From Eleusine coracana subsp. coracana (Eukaryota > Streptophyta > Magnoliopsida > Poales > Poaceae): 64,000 nucleotides of DNA. The stretch is from the NCBI GenBank assembly GCA_032690845.1, contig CM064417.1:23513622-23577621 (forward strand), written 5' to 3'. Under the pieces are notes generated by a model. It saw nothing but the letters and a program-made list of their open reading frames with translations. It had not been told where the DNA came from and made no database searches. This document shows positions 20,290-29,622 of this stretch, in pieces. Each line of letters starts with the position of its first letter. The stretch's first letter is position 1. A program made the translations under genes and the position numbers.

Positions 20290-21258
20290 TCATTGGACCT
20301 TGCAAGTCCAGATTTGGAGGAGTGTTGTGTGTATCCATAGGAGTGATGTCCTCATCATCCCCCCCCCCTCTTGAAGTGGAGTCGTCCTCGACTCGAGCTC
20401 ATCCTCTTCTCCCAAGTATGGTTTCAAATCTGAAATGTTAAAAGTAGGACTAACCCCGAACTCGGGAGGCAACTCAAGTTTGTATGGATTATCATTAATC
20501 TTCTCTATTATTTTGAATGGACCATCAGCTCTAGGCATTAGTTTAGACTTTCTCAATTCTGGAAATCTATCCTTCCTTAAGTGTAACCACACTAAAAGCT
20601 TTACTTCCTTTGTACCATTACTACCAGCAATTTTATACTTTTCATTCATCTTTTCAATGCTAAGTCTAGTGGTCTCATGCATTTGCAAAATAAATTCAGC
20701 ATGCTCCTTAGCATCAACATGAACTCTCTCATTAATAGGTAGAGGAAGTATATCAAGTGGAGTACGGGGATCAAAACCATACACTACCTTGAATGGACTT
20801 ACCTTGGTAGTAGAATGTGTTGCCCGATTATAAGCAAACTCAACATGAGGTAAGCATTCTTCCCATTGCTTCAAATTTTTCTTCAAAATAGCTCGCAACA
20901 TAGTACCCAAAGTGTGGTTCACAACCTTACTTTGTCCTTCAGTTTGTGGATGACAAGTTGTAGAAAATAACAACTTTGTACCCAACTTATTCCAAAGCGT
21001 GCGCCAAAAATGACTCAAGAATTTTGCATCACGATCTGAAACAATAGTAGAAGGCATACCATGCAAACGTACAATTTCTTTGAAAAAAAGATCAGCAATA
21101 TAACTAGCATCATCAGTTTTATGACATGGTATAAAGTGTGCCATCTTGGAAAAACGATCCACAACAACAAAAATGCTATCGCTCCCCCTCTTAGTCCTAG
21201 ACAGTCCTAAAATAAAGTCCATAGAAATATCCGCCCAAGGAATAGAAGGAACAGGAAG
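20290..21258 (-). pseudogene. chromovirus (CRM-like) integrase fragment fused to the antisense gene
   Basis: The integrase core starts abruptly at LPVPSIPWADISMDFILGL (first catalytic Asp in SMDF), then DSIFVVVDRFSKMAHFIPCH, GMPSTIVSDRDAKFLSHFWR (second Asp), CHPQTEGQSKVVNHTLGTML, where the expected Glu after GQ is replaced (GQSKVVN), and a C-terminal part KSKLMPRADGPFKIIEKIND, FGVSPTFNISDLKPYLGEED. The GEEDELESRTTPLQEG end resembles centromere-type (CRM) chromoviruses, though other chromovirus clades are not excluded. The zinc-binding N-terminus, RT and 5' parts are absent. A G-run at about 20361-20370 shifts the last residues. Confidence 0.82.
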
Positions 21259-22566
21259 GGGCTCCGACTGGCTTGACGGTCGGTCGGAGTGTGCAGGGGT
21301 TGGCAGACTGGCAACCTGGGGGAGCTCCTCTACATCATCATCATCTTCTTCCACGTATTGCTGATGACAATAGGCGGTCTGCTTCACTCATCGGCTCGGG
21401 GAGGGCAAGTTGGCGGGAGGTGAGGTAGAGATGCTTGTGATGGCCCCTGTGGTCGGTCGCACGCTCACTGATGAGCTTGAACCACCCGTACCGGTTTGCG
21501 ACGGCTTTTCTACATAGTCCGGTCCATCAGTATCGGTCGGAGGGAGCGGAGGGTGTGACATGAAAGTGTCCATAACCTGCAAAAGCATGAAGACATCACA
21601 TGTTGTGATCAACCTGTCAGAAAGAACATCAGAAACACTCAAAATGACCGAAGCTTACTCGGGCCCGTTGAGTGCCCACATTGTATGCCTTCGTGATGAA
21701 GAGGTGATCCTGAATAATGTTTCCTTCAAACATCTTCGACAACCGTGATCAACATAGAGTAGTGTTCGGCGGATCAGGCACTTCTCTCGTTTCGTCATCT
21801 GTGGCATATTCCCAGGTGGGGTGGCTCTGCTGCTTCAAGGGTTGTACTCGGCGCACTATGAAGCTCTTCGCTATAGTAATGCTGTCCATCCCTTCATTCT
21901 TCATATTAGCAATTTTCTCTAGCAGAGTGACCACCTGAGGATCAGTTGGATCCGGTCTCTCTGACCACCGCGCCTGAGGGATGGCTTTCGCACTAGGGAA
22001 ATCAGCAAGAATAGGGGGAGGGTTGTCAGAGTAGAACCACTCATCCCTCCAGTTCTTATTCCTGGTGTTCAGTGGCACATTGATATACGCCTCTTTCTTG
22101 CACAACTGGAAGCCAACTCCACCAATGGCAAATTGGTTTTCCTTAGTTGGCAGTGGTTGGAGGACGAAGAGATGGCAGAATAGAGTGAAGTGGGGCAGAA
22201 CGCCCAGAAAGGCTTCGCACAGGTGCATGAAGATGGAAATATGGAGAATGGAGTTGGGATTGAGGTCGACGAGCTCAATCCCATAGAAGAAGAGCCCGCG
22301 CAGGAAGCTGCAGCAGGGAACTCCAAAACCATGCTAAAAAAAGTGCGAAAAACTACAATCTGCTTATGGATTGGGAGGGGGCGAGTTTCCTTTGGTACCT
22401 TCTAATCAATGCGCTCCTATTCTGGGAGGATGCCGTCCATCACCATTGTATTTAGATCGGTGGTGGTGATGCTGCTCTTTGGGAATTCTCGTAGCTATTC
22501 CAGGATCTCCAACTCCGAGGAGCATGATTCGGCAGCGACGGCCTTCTTGCACGGCTTGTGAGGCAT
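21259..22566 (-). pseudogene. Tat antisense gene, N-terminal part ('putative gypsy type transposon' domain)
   Basis: ATG at 22566-22564 (MPHKPCKKAVAAESCSSELE). Stops occur near 22493, 22418 and 22406. The domain residues GIELVDLNPNSILHISIFMH, CEAFLGVLPHFTLFCHLFVL, GGVGFQLCKKEAYINVPLN and WRDEWFYSDN are characteristic of the Pfam 'putative gypsy type transposon' family encoded antisense in Tat elements. After it come Pro/Ser/Gly-rich and acidic stretches (VEEDDDDVEELPQV) with a TGA at 21390-21388, before the frame runs directly into the integrase fragment at 21258. The gene is opposite to the element's gag-pol and has its own TATA box. Its function is unknown. Confidence 0.78.
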
Positions 22567-22780
22567 TGTTGATGAAGAGGTAGCACGTTGGATCCGGAGG
22601 CAGGGAGCTAACCCTAGCAGGAGATCAGAGCTTGTTGGCGATGAGGATCTATGGCGGTGGTGATGAAATGGTTAACCCTAGCTCTAAATCAGAGGAGTTG
22701 CGGGAGCAGGGGAGGCACAAGGAAGACGAAGCGTTATGTGCAATATGGCGGCATGGACTTGGAGTCAACAGCCCTTCGCC

Positions 22781-22788
22781 CTTTTATA
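22781..22788 (-). promoter_or_regulatory. TATA box of the antisense gene
   Basis: TATAAAAG on the minus strand in GAAGGTATAAAAGGGCGAAG, 215 bp upstream of the ATG at 22566. The leader between is GC-rich with no clear gene. Position and orientation fit an independent antisense promoter. Confidence 0.6.
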
Positions 22789-22799
22789 CCTTCATCTTT

Positions 22800-23601
22800 T
22801 GGACCTAGTCTTTGAGGTCCCCATGGGCTTTGGTGGGCCGTACAGTGCCAGATTTTTTCTGCCTTAAATAAAAATGATGAGGCATTATTATTTAAAAAGA
22901 ATTAGTGCTATAAACCTTGAGAACTTTATCTCGGGGGCTTCTTCAATAAAAAGCAGTGGAATATCCATTTAAAAATACTTCCTATATCTATGTGATTTGA
23001 TGATCATATAGCAAACGGACTTGATGGTCGTATGGGTTCAAGTTCATAGGTACCTTATTGATTGAAGTCAGTAAGTAATTACCAATGTTAGGCTTGTTTT
23101 AATCCGAGTAATAACTCTTTAAGGAAAGGCTATATGATGAATGATGTCATTTAGCTTATTGTTATGGTATGATTGATGCCATATATGTTTGTATATAGAT
23201 AAACAACATGATTGATTTCATGGAATTTTCAGTCTACAAATTTTTCGGATAAGAGTGTAAATCACACGCCATAACTTTAAATCGGTCGGCATGATTGATG
23301 TCATGTAGACTTATCCTTTGGTTTGATGATCAGAGGATTATCAGCTCGAGCTTGATGGTTTGAGTTGAAACTATTGAACAAAATGTTAAGAGCCAACATT
23401 ATTAGACTCTTGCTTTATTTGTTAATCTCCAAATTATACAAGAGTTGAGGGCTACATCTGATCAGGTGCACCTAGTCGGTGCACTAGATCCATCAGGAAC
23501 TTCAATCAAGAGATCTTCCTAATTTATGACCTGTTTGCATCAACATTGAAGATCACTCGGCAAGTCACAGCTCAAAATTAGAAAGCACTCGGGGGCTGCT
23601 A
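22800..23601 (+). other. Tat 3' spacer upstream of the 3' LTR
   Basis: Noncoding. It contains several loosely repeated GATTGATGTCAT / GATTGATGCCAT / GATTGATTTCAT words (about 23130-23310). The end GCACTCGGGGGCTGC (23585-23599) just before the 3' LTR is the expected polypurine-type primer tract of Tat elements. Confidence 0.65.
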
Positions 23602-23973
23602 TGGAATACTTACCTTCCGGGTATCAATAGATATGCCTAAGTCGACGACCGACCGGGTACCTCACTAATAAGGGAACCGACTGAGTTGGCTTGGAGCGCA
23701 AGACAATTAGAGATAGACTTTCTATGTAACTCCTTGTAGGCTACGTGTAGGACTCTTCATGTACCCCCTGCCGACCAGATATATAAGGTGGTAGGGAATC
23801 CCCCATCAGGGACATGACATTACAAAGCAATACGAACCACAGAACATAGGATGTAGAGTTTTCACTCTTATTGAGAGGGCCCAAACCTATATAACTCGGT
23901 GTCTTTTGCAACCATCATAGTTCTTCGTCTCGATGTAGCCCTATAAATATATTGCCGAGATCAAGTCTCGACA
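23602..23973 (+). repeat. 3' LTR of the Tat element
   Basis: 372 bp, TGGAATAC...TCTCGACA, gap-free alignment to 5845-6216 with about 34 differences. TATATAAG at 23780-23787. Followed by GCTG, the duplicated target bases. Confidence 0.88.
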
Positions 23974-24992
23974 GCTGGAGTAGTGGATGCAGCAGGAACA
24001 TGCTCGAACGTAGGATGTGTATTCTCATCATCATCCTCATCATCCAAGCCCTGTAGGCCCTCTTCTACAAAGATGCTTTCCTCTATTTCCCTGTCAGCTA
24101 CAGTCTCAACCACATTGCTTGCATAAGAGTTTGACTCATCAAAGGTTACATCACAGGACTCTACGATGGAGTTAATTTCCAAGTTCAAAACTCTATAGGA
24201 ATGGCCATGAAGAGTGTAACTAAGAAAGATGCCATCGGTAGATCTCGACTCAAACTTATCAAGACTGCCACGCTTGAGAATAAAGCACTTGCAACCAAAG
24301 GCATGCAAATGAGAGACAGATGGCTTCCTCCCAAAACATAGCTCATAGAAAGTCACATTAAGAATTGAGCGCAAGAAAACCTGATTGAAAACACAACAAG
24401 CAGTGCAAATGGCCTCAGCCCAGAACCTCCTCAAAGTCCTATGCTCATTGAGCATCGGCCGAGCCATTTCTACCAAGGTTCTGTTCTTTCTTTTGACCAC
24501 ACCGTTCTGCTGGGGAACACAAGGTGTTGAAAACTGATGCTCAATACCATGCTCAAGACGGAAGGCATAAAAAGAGGAGTTCTTGAACTCGGTGCCATAA
24601 TCTCTGCGGATTGCTTGCAATGCACCAGGGAGTTCGTTGAACAACCTCAAAGCTAAGCTTCAAAGGTGATGAAACACTTCATCCTTGCTCTCAAGAAAGT
24701 AAACCCAAGAGTTGCGAGAAAAGTCATCAACAATCACAAGAACATACCACTTCCCACCCGCTGAACGAACCTGAGAAGGACCAACAGTGTCCATGTGAAG
24801 CAGATCTCCAGGGCATTGAGTCATCACCAAATTAATTGGTGGATGAGAAGCGGCAATCATTTTCCCATGACGACAAGGAGCACAAACTAAATCCTTATCA
24901 AATTCGAGCTTAGGCAATCCTCGGATCAAACCTAGGCCACTCAAGCAACAAAGCAAGTTAAAGCTCATATGACCTAGTCTCTTATGCCATTT
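23974..24992 (-). pseudogene. Ty1/copia integrase (Sirevirus-like), 5' of the Tat insertion
   Basis: From 24968: zinc-binding pre-integrase remnant, LPKLEFDKDLVCAPCRHGK, then the core with HMDTVGPSQVRSAGGKWYVL (first Asp), VIVDDFSRNSWVYFL, AIRRDYGTEFKNSSFYAFRL (second Asp kept, in RDYGTEF), and PQQNGVVKRKNRTLVEMARP, where the third catalytic residue, Glu in the usual GVVERKNR, is Lys. A stop or shift lies near 24655. The C-terminal part (LHAFGCKCFILKRGSLDKFE, then an acidic linker) runs to the Tat insertion at 23974 and resumes in phase at 5844. The Glu to Lys change alone would abolish strand transfer. Confidence 0.88.
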
Positions 24993-25390
24993 CTAGAGCT
25001 CAGAAGAAGTTTGAGAAAACAAGCACTTGTGAGAACTAGGAGAAACAACAAAATCAGCCTGAAAAATTCTCCCAATGCTAGAAATCCTACAAACCAAAGA
25101 GCCATTCAAATAAAGAACAGAAGAAGCATTTTTCTTAAAGCGCACTTCCAAACCAACATCAAGCAACTGAGAGATAGAGAGGAGATTGTATTTGAGATGC
25201 TCAACCAAACCAACATCCTTAAGAGCGAATTTTTCATTTACCTTTACAACTCCCCTTGCCTTCACTCTCCCTCTCTTGACATCTCCAAAGGTCACATACT
25301 CCTAGCACTTCAAGGGAGTGAGGCTGGAGAACCACTTTGCATCTCCGGTCATGTGGCGCGAACACCCGGAGTCCATTAGCCACTTGTTCT
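24993..25390 (-). pseudogene. Ty1/copia aspartic protease region
   Basis: KWLMDSGCSRHMTGDAKWFS (about 25385-25325) contains the copia protease active site DSGCSRHMTG. After a TAG at about 25304 the frame continues YVTFGDVKRGRVKARGVVKV, FALKDVGLVEHLKYNLLSIS and QLLDVGLEVRF. The order gag-protease-integrase-RT-RNase H is the copia order, on the minus strand. Confidence 0.85.
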
Positions 25391-27735
25391 CCAGGCCTCC
25401 ACCTTCTGCCTACAAAGAACGAGAAGGAAAAATCAATGGCTCAGTGTTGGGGTTAGTCAGAAAGCTTTTGCGATTCCAGCCCTTCACCATACGACCGTAG
25501 TAGTCATCATAGTTCTTTGCACATTGTCATTCGAACGCATGGGACGAGATCCATGATGAGGAAAACGTGGTCTGTTAAAGCATCTCAACTCGAACCTAGT
25601 GTCGTGAGAATAGAAATCATCTGTTTGAAAACCAAATCCACGCGAGCGATGCTCACCATGATGGGAAAAATATGGGGCACCAAAGCGCTACTGCGCAAAG
25701 TCTCTGTTTCGTGAATCAAAGCCATATACGGAATGACCCTATCCACGATAGGCACGGGAAAAAGAGCAAGACTGAAAATCAACAAAATCATCATGATGCA
25801 TATTTCTAGTTAACTCAGCTTGCATCCTCTCAATCCTCTTACGCCTATAACAGTACTCATCCAAGTGACTCTTACGACCATAGAACATGCAAATGTAGAC
25901 ACTCTCATGCTTAGGCTTTGTTTGCACATGAGGTTTGGGTTTTAGCTTCTCTGTTTGCTTTGGGTTGAAGGAAGGTTTGGGGTTTGGTGGATAGTATGTG
26001 TCAGTGGGTTTAATGGATTGTTCCTCATCCTTATATCTAGAGCTAGGCACAAACTTACCCACATTTTCACTCTCTTTGTAACACCTCTCAAATCCCAAGC
26101 CCAAGTTGTAGGTTGGCCTATAAGCACTTTCTTGGACTCTTTCCAAGTCACTCTCAATCTTCTCCTCACTAACTAGGGTTCTTCGGAGACGAGAGATGAG
26201 GTAGTCATTTTCTTGAACTCGGTTTTTGTTTTCCTCTCTAGTTAATACAAGCTTATCCTTAAGAGAGCCACACACTACACATGGTGCTTGGAGAACCTTA
26301 GAGCAAGTCTCATTTAGCAGCTTGGACTCGAGCTCTTTGACTTTGAGGGTTTGAGCTTCCAACTCACTAGTGAGCTTGGGGCACTTCTGACATGCACTCA
26401 AAAGAGTTGGTCTAGCCTTGAATTCATCAAGCTCTTTAAGGGCACTCTCAAGCTGACCAGCAACTTGAACAAGCAAACTTTCCCTCTATGCAAGATCATT
26501 CATCATGACTTGATAAGACTCACACTCAACAACAGTGTCATCTTTTGCAAGATTAGACCTAAGCGAAGTGATTTCATATTCAACACTCTCCAACTTAGAC
26601 TTAAGCTCTCTACTCTCACGAACAGCGCTTCGAAGCTTGTCATCTTGCATGAGCAAAACATCTTGCAAATCATCAAGTTCAGAAGAGAGCTCATCAAGAG
26701 TGGGAGGTACCCCACTTCTGTCGGAGTCGGAGCTAGAGTCGGTGTAGTGATCATTCTTTGCCATGAAGCAAAGCCCGGTGAAGTCATCCTTCCTCTTGAC
26801 TCATGGCTTTTCAACTTCCTCCTCAGAGCTTGTAAGGCCATCACTTGATGTGAGATCAATGTCGCTTAGAGCGGCAATGCAGGCATGTGCGACCGCCTTC
26901 GCAAACTTCTTGGAGTTCTTGCTTCGCTTGTAGAAGTGGTTCTTCTTCTTCTTGAAGTCTTCAGTGCTGTTATCATGGTACCTAGCCTTCTTCTTCTTCT
27001 TGGGGCAGTCAGCGATAAAGTGTCAAGGGTCACCACACTCGAAGCAGGTTCTTGAACCACCTCTTCTTCTCTCCTTCTGGTTGTTGTACAACTTCTTGAA
27101 CTTCTGTGTGAGCAAGGACAACTCCTCGTCAGGAATGCGCTCCATCTATTTATCGAAAGTTGCAACAAGAGAAAACAGAGCAAACTCCGAGGAAGACATG
27201 TCAAGTGAGGGGTTAGTTCCATAAGAAGCACCACTATGACTACCCTTTTGAGAGCTAGAAATCAAAGCCATGCTAGAAGCAGGATTAGCAAGATTAGGAC
27301 GAGATTTCCGAGAGAGTTCATGACATTTCAGCTCGCTATACAGTTGCTCATAGTTCAGGGTATTGAAATCATCTGTTTCTTCTAGAGCAGCAATTTTAAC
27401 CCCCCAAACATTTTCAACAAGAGAATACAACAGTGGCCTAGCTCTATCATTATCATTGTACACAAGTTTACCACAAGCCCGCAAGTTGCACAGAATGGCC
27501 TCAAACCTGTGAAAAGTGTCATCTAGTGACTCGCTAGGTTTTTGTGCAATGGTTTGGTACTGTCTATTGTAAGAACCCTTATGCATAGACTTGACTCGAT
27601 TTGTACCCTCATGGTACGTGCAAAGCTTATCCCAAATTGCATGAGAAGTTTCAAGATGTGCAACACGATCATGTTCACTCCTACCTCGAGCAGAAAGCAG
27701 AATATTGACAAATTTGGAGTTGTTCTCATACTTGA
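25391..27735 (-). pseudogene. Sirevirus-like gag, 5'-truncated
   Basis: One frame with several stops covers most of the region: QYQTIAQKPSESLDDTFHRF, the gag core; TCFECGDP stop HFIADCPKKK (about 27045-26990), a zinc knuckle broken by TGA; a long Glu/Lys/Leu-rich coiled-coil (DELSSELDDLQDVLLMQDDK, KELDEFKARPTLLSACQKCP, KVKELESKLL); and a second knuckle YICMFYGRKSHLDEYCYRRK, where the second Cys is Tyr. Further TAG/TGA stops are at about 27144, 26803 and 26487. A large gag with coiled coil is characteristic of Sireviruses. The frame starts mid-gag at 27735, where it abuts an Athila ORF2 fragment; no gag start or 5' LTR is present. Confidence 0.8.
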
Positions 27736-28407
27736 TTAACTCACCTGCAGCTGCAGTGTTGAGGTCTTCTGGTATGGCATATTAGTGCACTCATGCCCCA
27801 TAGTGGGATTTCCTATGTTTGCCCAAAGTCCTTGTGGTGAAAAACTTTTAAGTTTATCTATGTCTATGGCAGCCTTACGGTCGAAACCAAGATAAGTACT
27901 AATTTCTTTCAGAGATCGTTCATAAGTTTCACCAAAAGGACAAAAGTCATTAAGAGTGTCATATTTGTTTGATTCATAGGCATGATCTTTCAAAGTGTAA
28001 AAAAACTCGATAGTGAGCCATTTAGAACCGTAATCATTGAGGTGATAGAAATCATACCACCCGGCCGTGTTGAGCGCGTACTCAAAATCAGTGAGGACAC
28101 TGATTCGCTCGAGGAAGTCATGGTCGATCTTGCGCATGGACATGAACTCACGGTCTTGAATGGCGGTGAACTTGCTTTGCTCAGCAAAGTCGTTGAATAC
28201 AAGGTTTTCTTCACTCTCCATGAATTTTTCAACTTCTCCTCCTTGTTCACTTGCTACCGTATCGGCTTCGGACACGGACATTATCTCCGAGTGGTAACTT
28301 GGAGCTTGCCTGTAGGTAGGCTTCGAGTGCTCACTTGGCGTGCGCCTCCCATGATTTGAACCGCTACTGCTGAACTTGGTGTAGATGCCCCTCCAAATGA
28401 TTGCCAT
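27736..28407 (-). pseudogene. ATHILA-family ORF2, N-terminal part, truncated
   Basis: Second copy of the ORF2 family seen at 10257, much diverged. The ATG at 28407-28405 (MAIIWRGIYTKFSSSGSN) lies 2 nt after an AG acceptor, as in the other copy. The core KIDHDFLERISVLTDFEYAL, WYDFYHLNDYGSKWLTIEFF, YTLKDHAYESNKYDTLNDFC and YLGFDRKAAIDIDKLKSF aligns in order with DPDFLEKIGMREEF, GSRLLTMQFLCTL and GLNPKCRLDLDKAL of the plus copy. Homology stops at about 27770-27736, where Sirevirus gag begins. An ATG at 28434 is in frame but lies upstream of the acceptor. No internal stop is seen in the preserved part. Confidence 0.78.
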
Positions 28408-28708
28408 TCCTACAAAAAGGTTACTTGGACGCAATACCCGAAGGACAATATGATAATAATGGTTAGCGGTTAGTCATTCGGTTAGTAGACCAAGTGTTAG
28501 TCGTTCAAACATGCAAGGGCGGCAACAAACTTGCTCTAGTTGGTTTTATTGCAGCACACTTTTATTCCTATGTTAGGTGCAGTTACTAGGAAAACTAGTG
28601 GAGTGAAAGAGGGAGAGGGGGGGAGGGGCAAAAGGAGGGAGGTGTGAGTGAAAGAATGACGCTTGAGCTGAAGGATGAGGGGTGGCGAAATAAGAGAAGA
28701 TGCCTCAG

Positions 28709-28716
28709 TATTTATA
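28709..28716 (-). promoter_or_regulatory. internal TATA box of the second Athila-type element
   Basis: TATAAATA on the minus strand in GAGCCTATAAATACTGAGG, followed by a C-rich leader. It lies 302 bp upstream of the ORF2 ATG; in the plus-strand element the distance is 278 bp. Confidence 0.55.
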
Positions 28717-29360
28717 GGCTCAAAGGGGGCCTTAGAGGCCAACATCCCACGCCAGGTGGTGGGCCATGCCGGGCGGCGACCGATGCTAGGCGGCGGGCCA
28801 TACTGGGCGGTAGGTCCTTATCCCCACTTTTGCTATATTAATGGTTTGATGATTGAGGGCAATGCCTAGGTGCATGCGCCATGTGATCCATATGGTTGCT
28901 TTGGTCAGAATTGTGGTTAGAATGTGGGGAGCAAGGAGTATGGCTAGGGGATGGCTAAAGTTGGATGCTTGCAATGAGTGCCCTGCCATTCATGAGGCCT
29001 AGGGGAGTAGGATGGCAGGTGAGAGTGGGTGATTAGAGTGTGAGGTGACTTGAGTGGCTCTCCTTCACTTGCTTTCACTCATGGTGGGGCTCTAGGTGAG
29101 AATTTTTCATAAAGGAAGTGCTGGCCACACCTCCTCCACTCATGGCCATCATCCCTGCTATGAGAGAGCAAAGAATCCAAGAAAAAGTGTGGCCGGGCGG
29201 CCATAATTGGCCGGGCGATAGGGTCTGGTCGGGCGGCATAGAAATAACCCAGCTGGTGGTTATTTTTCAAGAAAAATGACGTCCCAGGTGCTGAATTTCG
29301 ACTGGGTTATTTCAGGCTGGGCTGGTGTCCCGGATCATCACCCGGGTGGTCGTTTTAGCC

Positions 29361-29406
29361 ATAAAATTTGGTAATGACCACCCGGGTGGTCATTACCAAA
29401 TTTTAT
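29361..29406. repeat. perfect 46-bp palindrome
   Basis: Arms of 23 bp meet without a spacer at CCC|GGG (29383/29384): ATAAAATTTGGTAATGACCA then CCC on the left, and its exact complement on the right. A further ACCCGGGTGGTC copy lies just to the left at 29340-29351. It can form a cruciform or a strong RNA hairpin. Confidence 0.92.
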
Positions 29407-29622
29407 TTTTTTACTCTCTGAAATTTTATATTTTTTTATTTTATTTTTTTAATGGCCTAAATTTAGTGATAGAAGGGGGAAACAACCTAAATTGATGGTA
29501 TATACAAGGATTAGAGAGCGGATAAATATCGGTTACCTTCCGACAAGGGTTCAAGTTTTACGTCTCGAACATGATGTTCTCCGTGTTCAATTTTGCATGG
29601 TACCCTCAATGGATGGAGAGTT

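Larger units (their letters stand above)
5845..23973 (+). mobile_element. Tat-lineage Ty3/gypsy retrotransposon inserted in the copia element
   Basis: Bounded by 372-bp LTRs (5845-6216 and 23602-23973) that start TGGAATACTTACC and end TCTCGACA (3') or CTCTCAATA (5'). The outer flanks share GCTG (5841-5844 and 23974-23977), a short target duplication; removing the element and one copy leaves the copia integrase-RT linker in frame. Order: LTR, primer site, gag, protease, RT, RNase H, integrase on the plus strand, then an antisense gene, then the 3' LTR. That antisense gene is typical of the Tat lineage. I count about 34 substitutions between the LTRs (about 25 transitions), so it is old. Coding parts carry stops, frameshifts and an internal pol deletion. 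It is itself split by the Athila element at 6899-14418. Confidence 0.88.
28408..29622 (-). other. promoter/intron region of the second Athila-type element
   Basis: Counterpart of 9546-10254. Acceptor CCTTTTTGTAG at 28420-28410 with CTAAC words upstream; TATA box at 28716-28709; several GC-rich CCGGGCGG-type repeats (28765-28812, 29190-29236) and a 46-bp palindrome (29361-29406). No coding frame of note. The donor is uncertain: the stretch aligned to GTGAGT of the plus copy reads GGAAGGTAACC at about 29538-29528. Confidence 0.5.

Noticed and set aside
20435..20722. Plus-strand 95-codon frame
   Set aside because: Antisense shadow of the chromovirus integrase.
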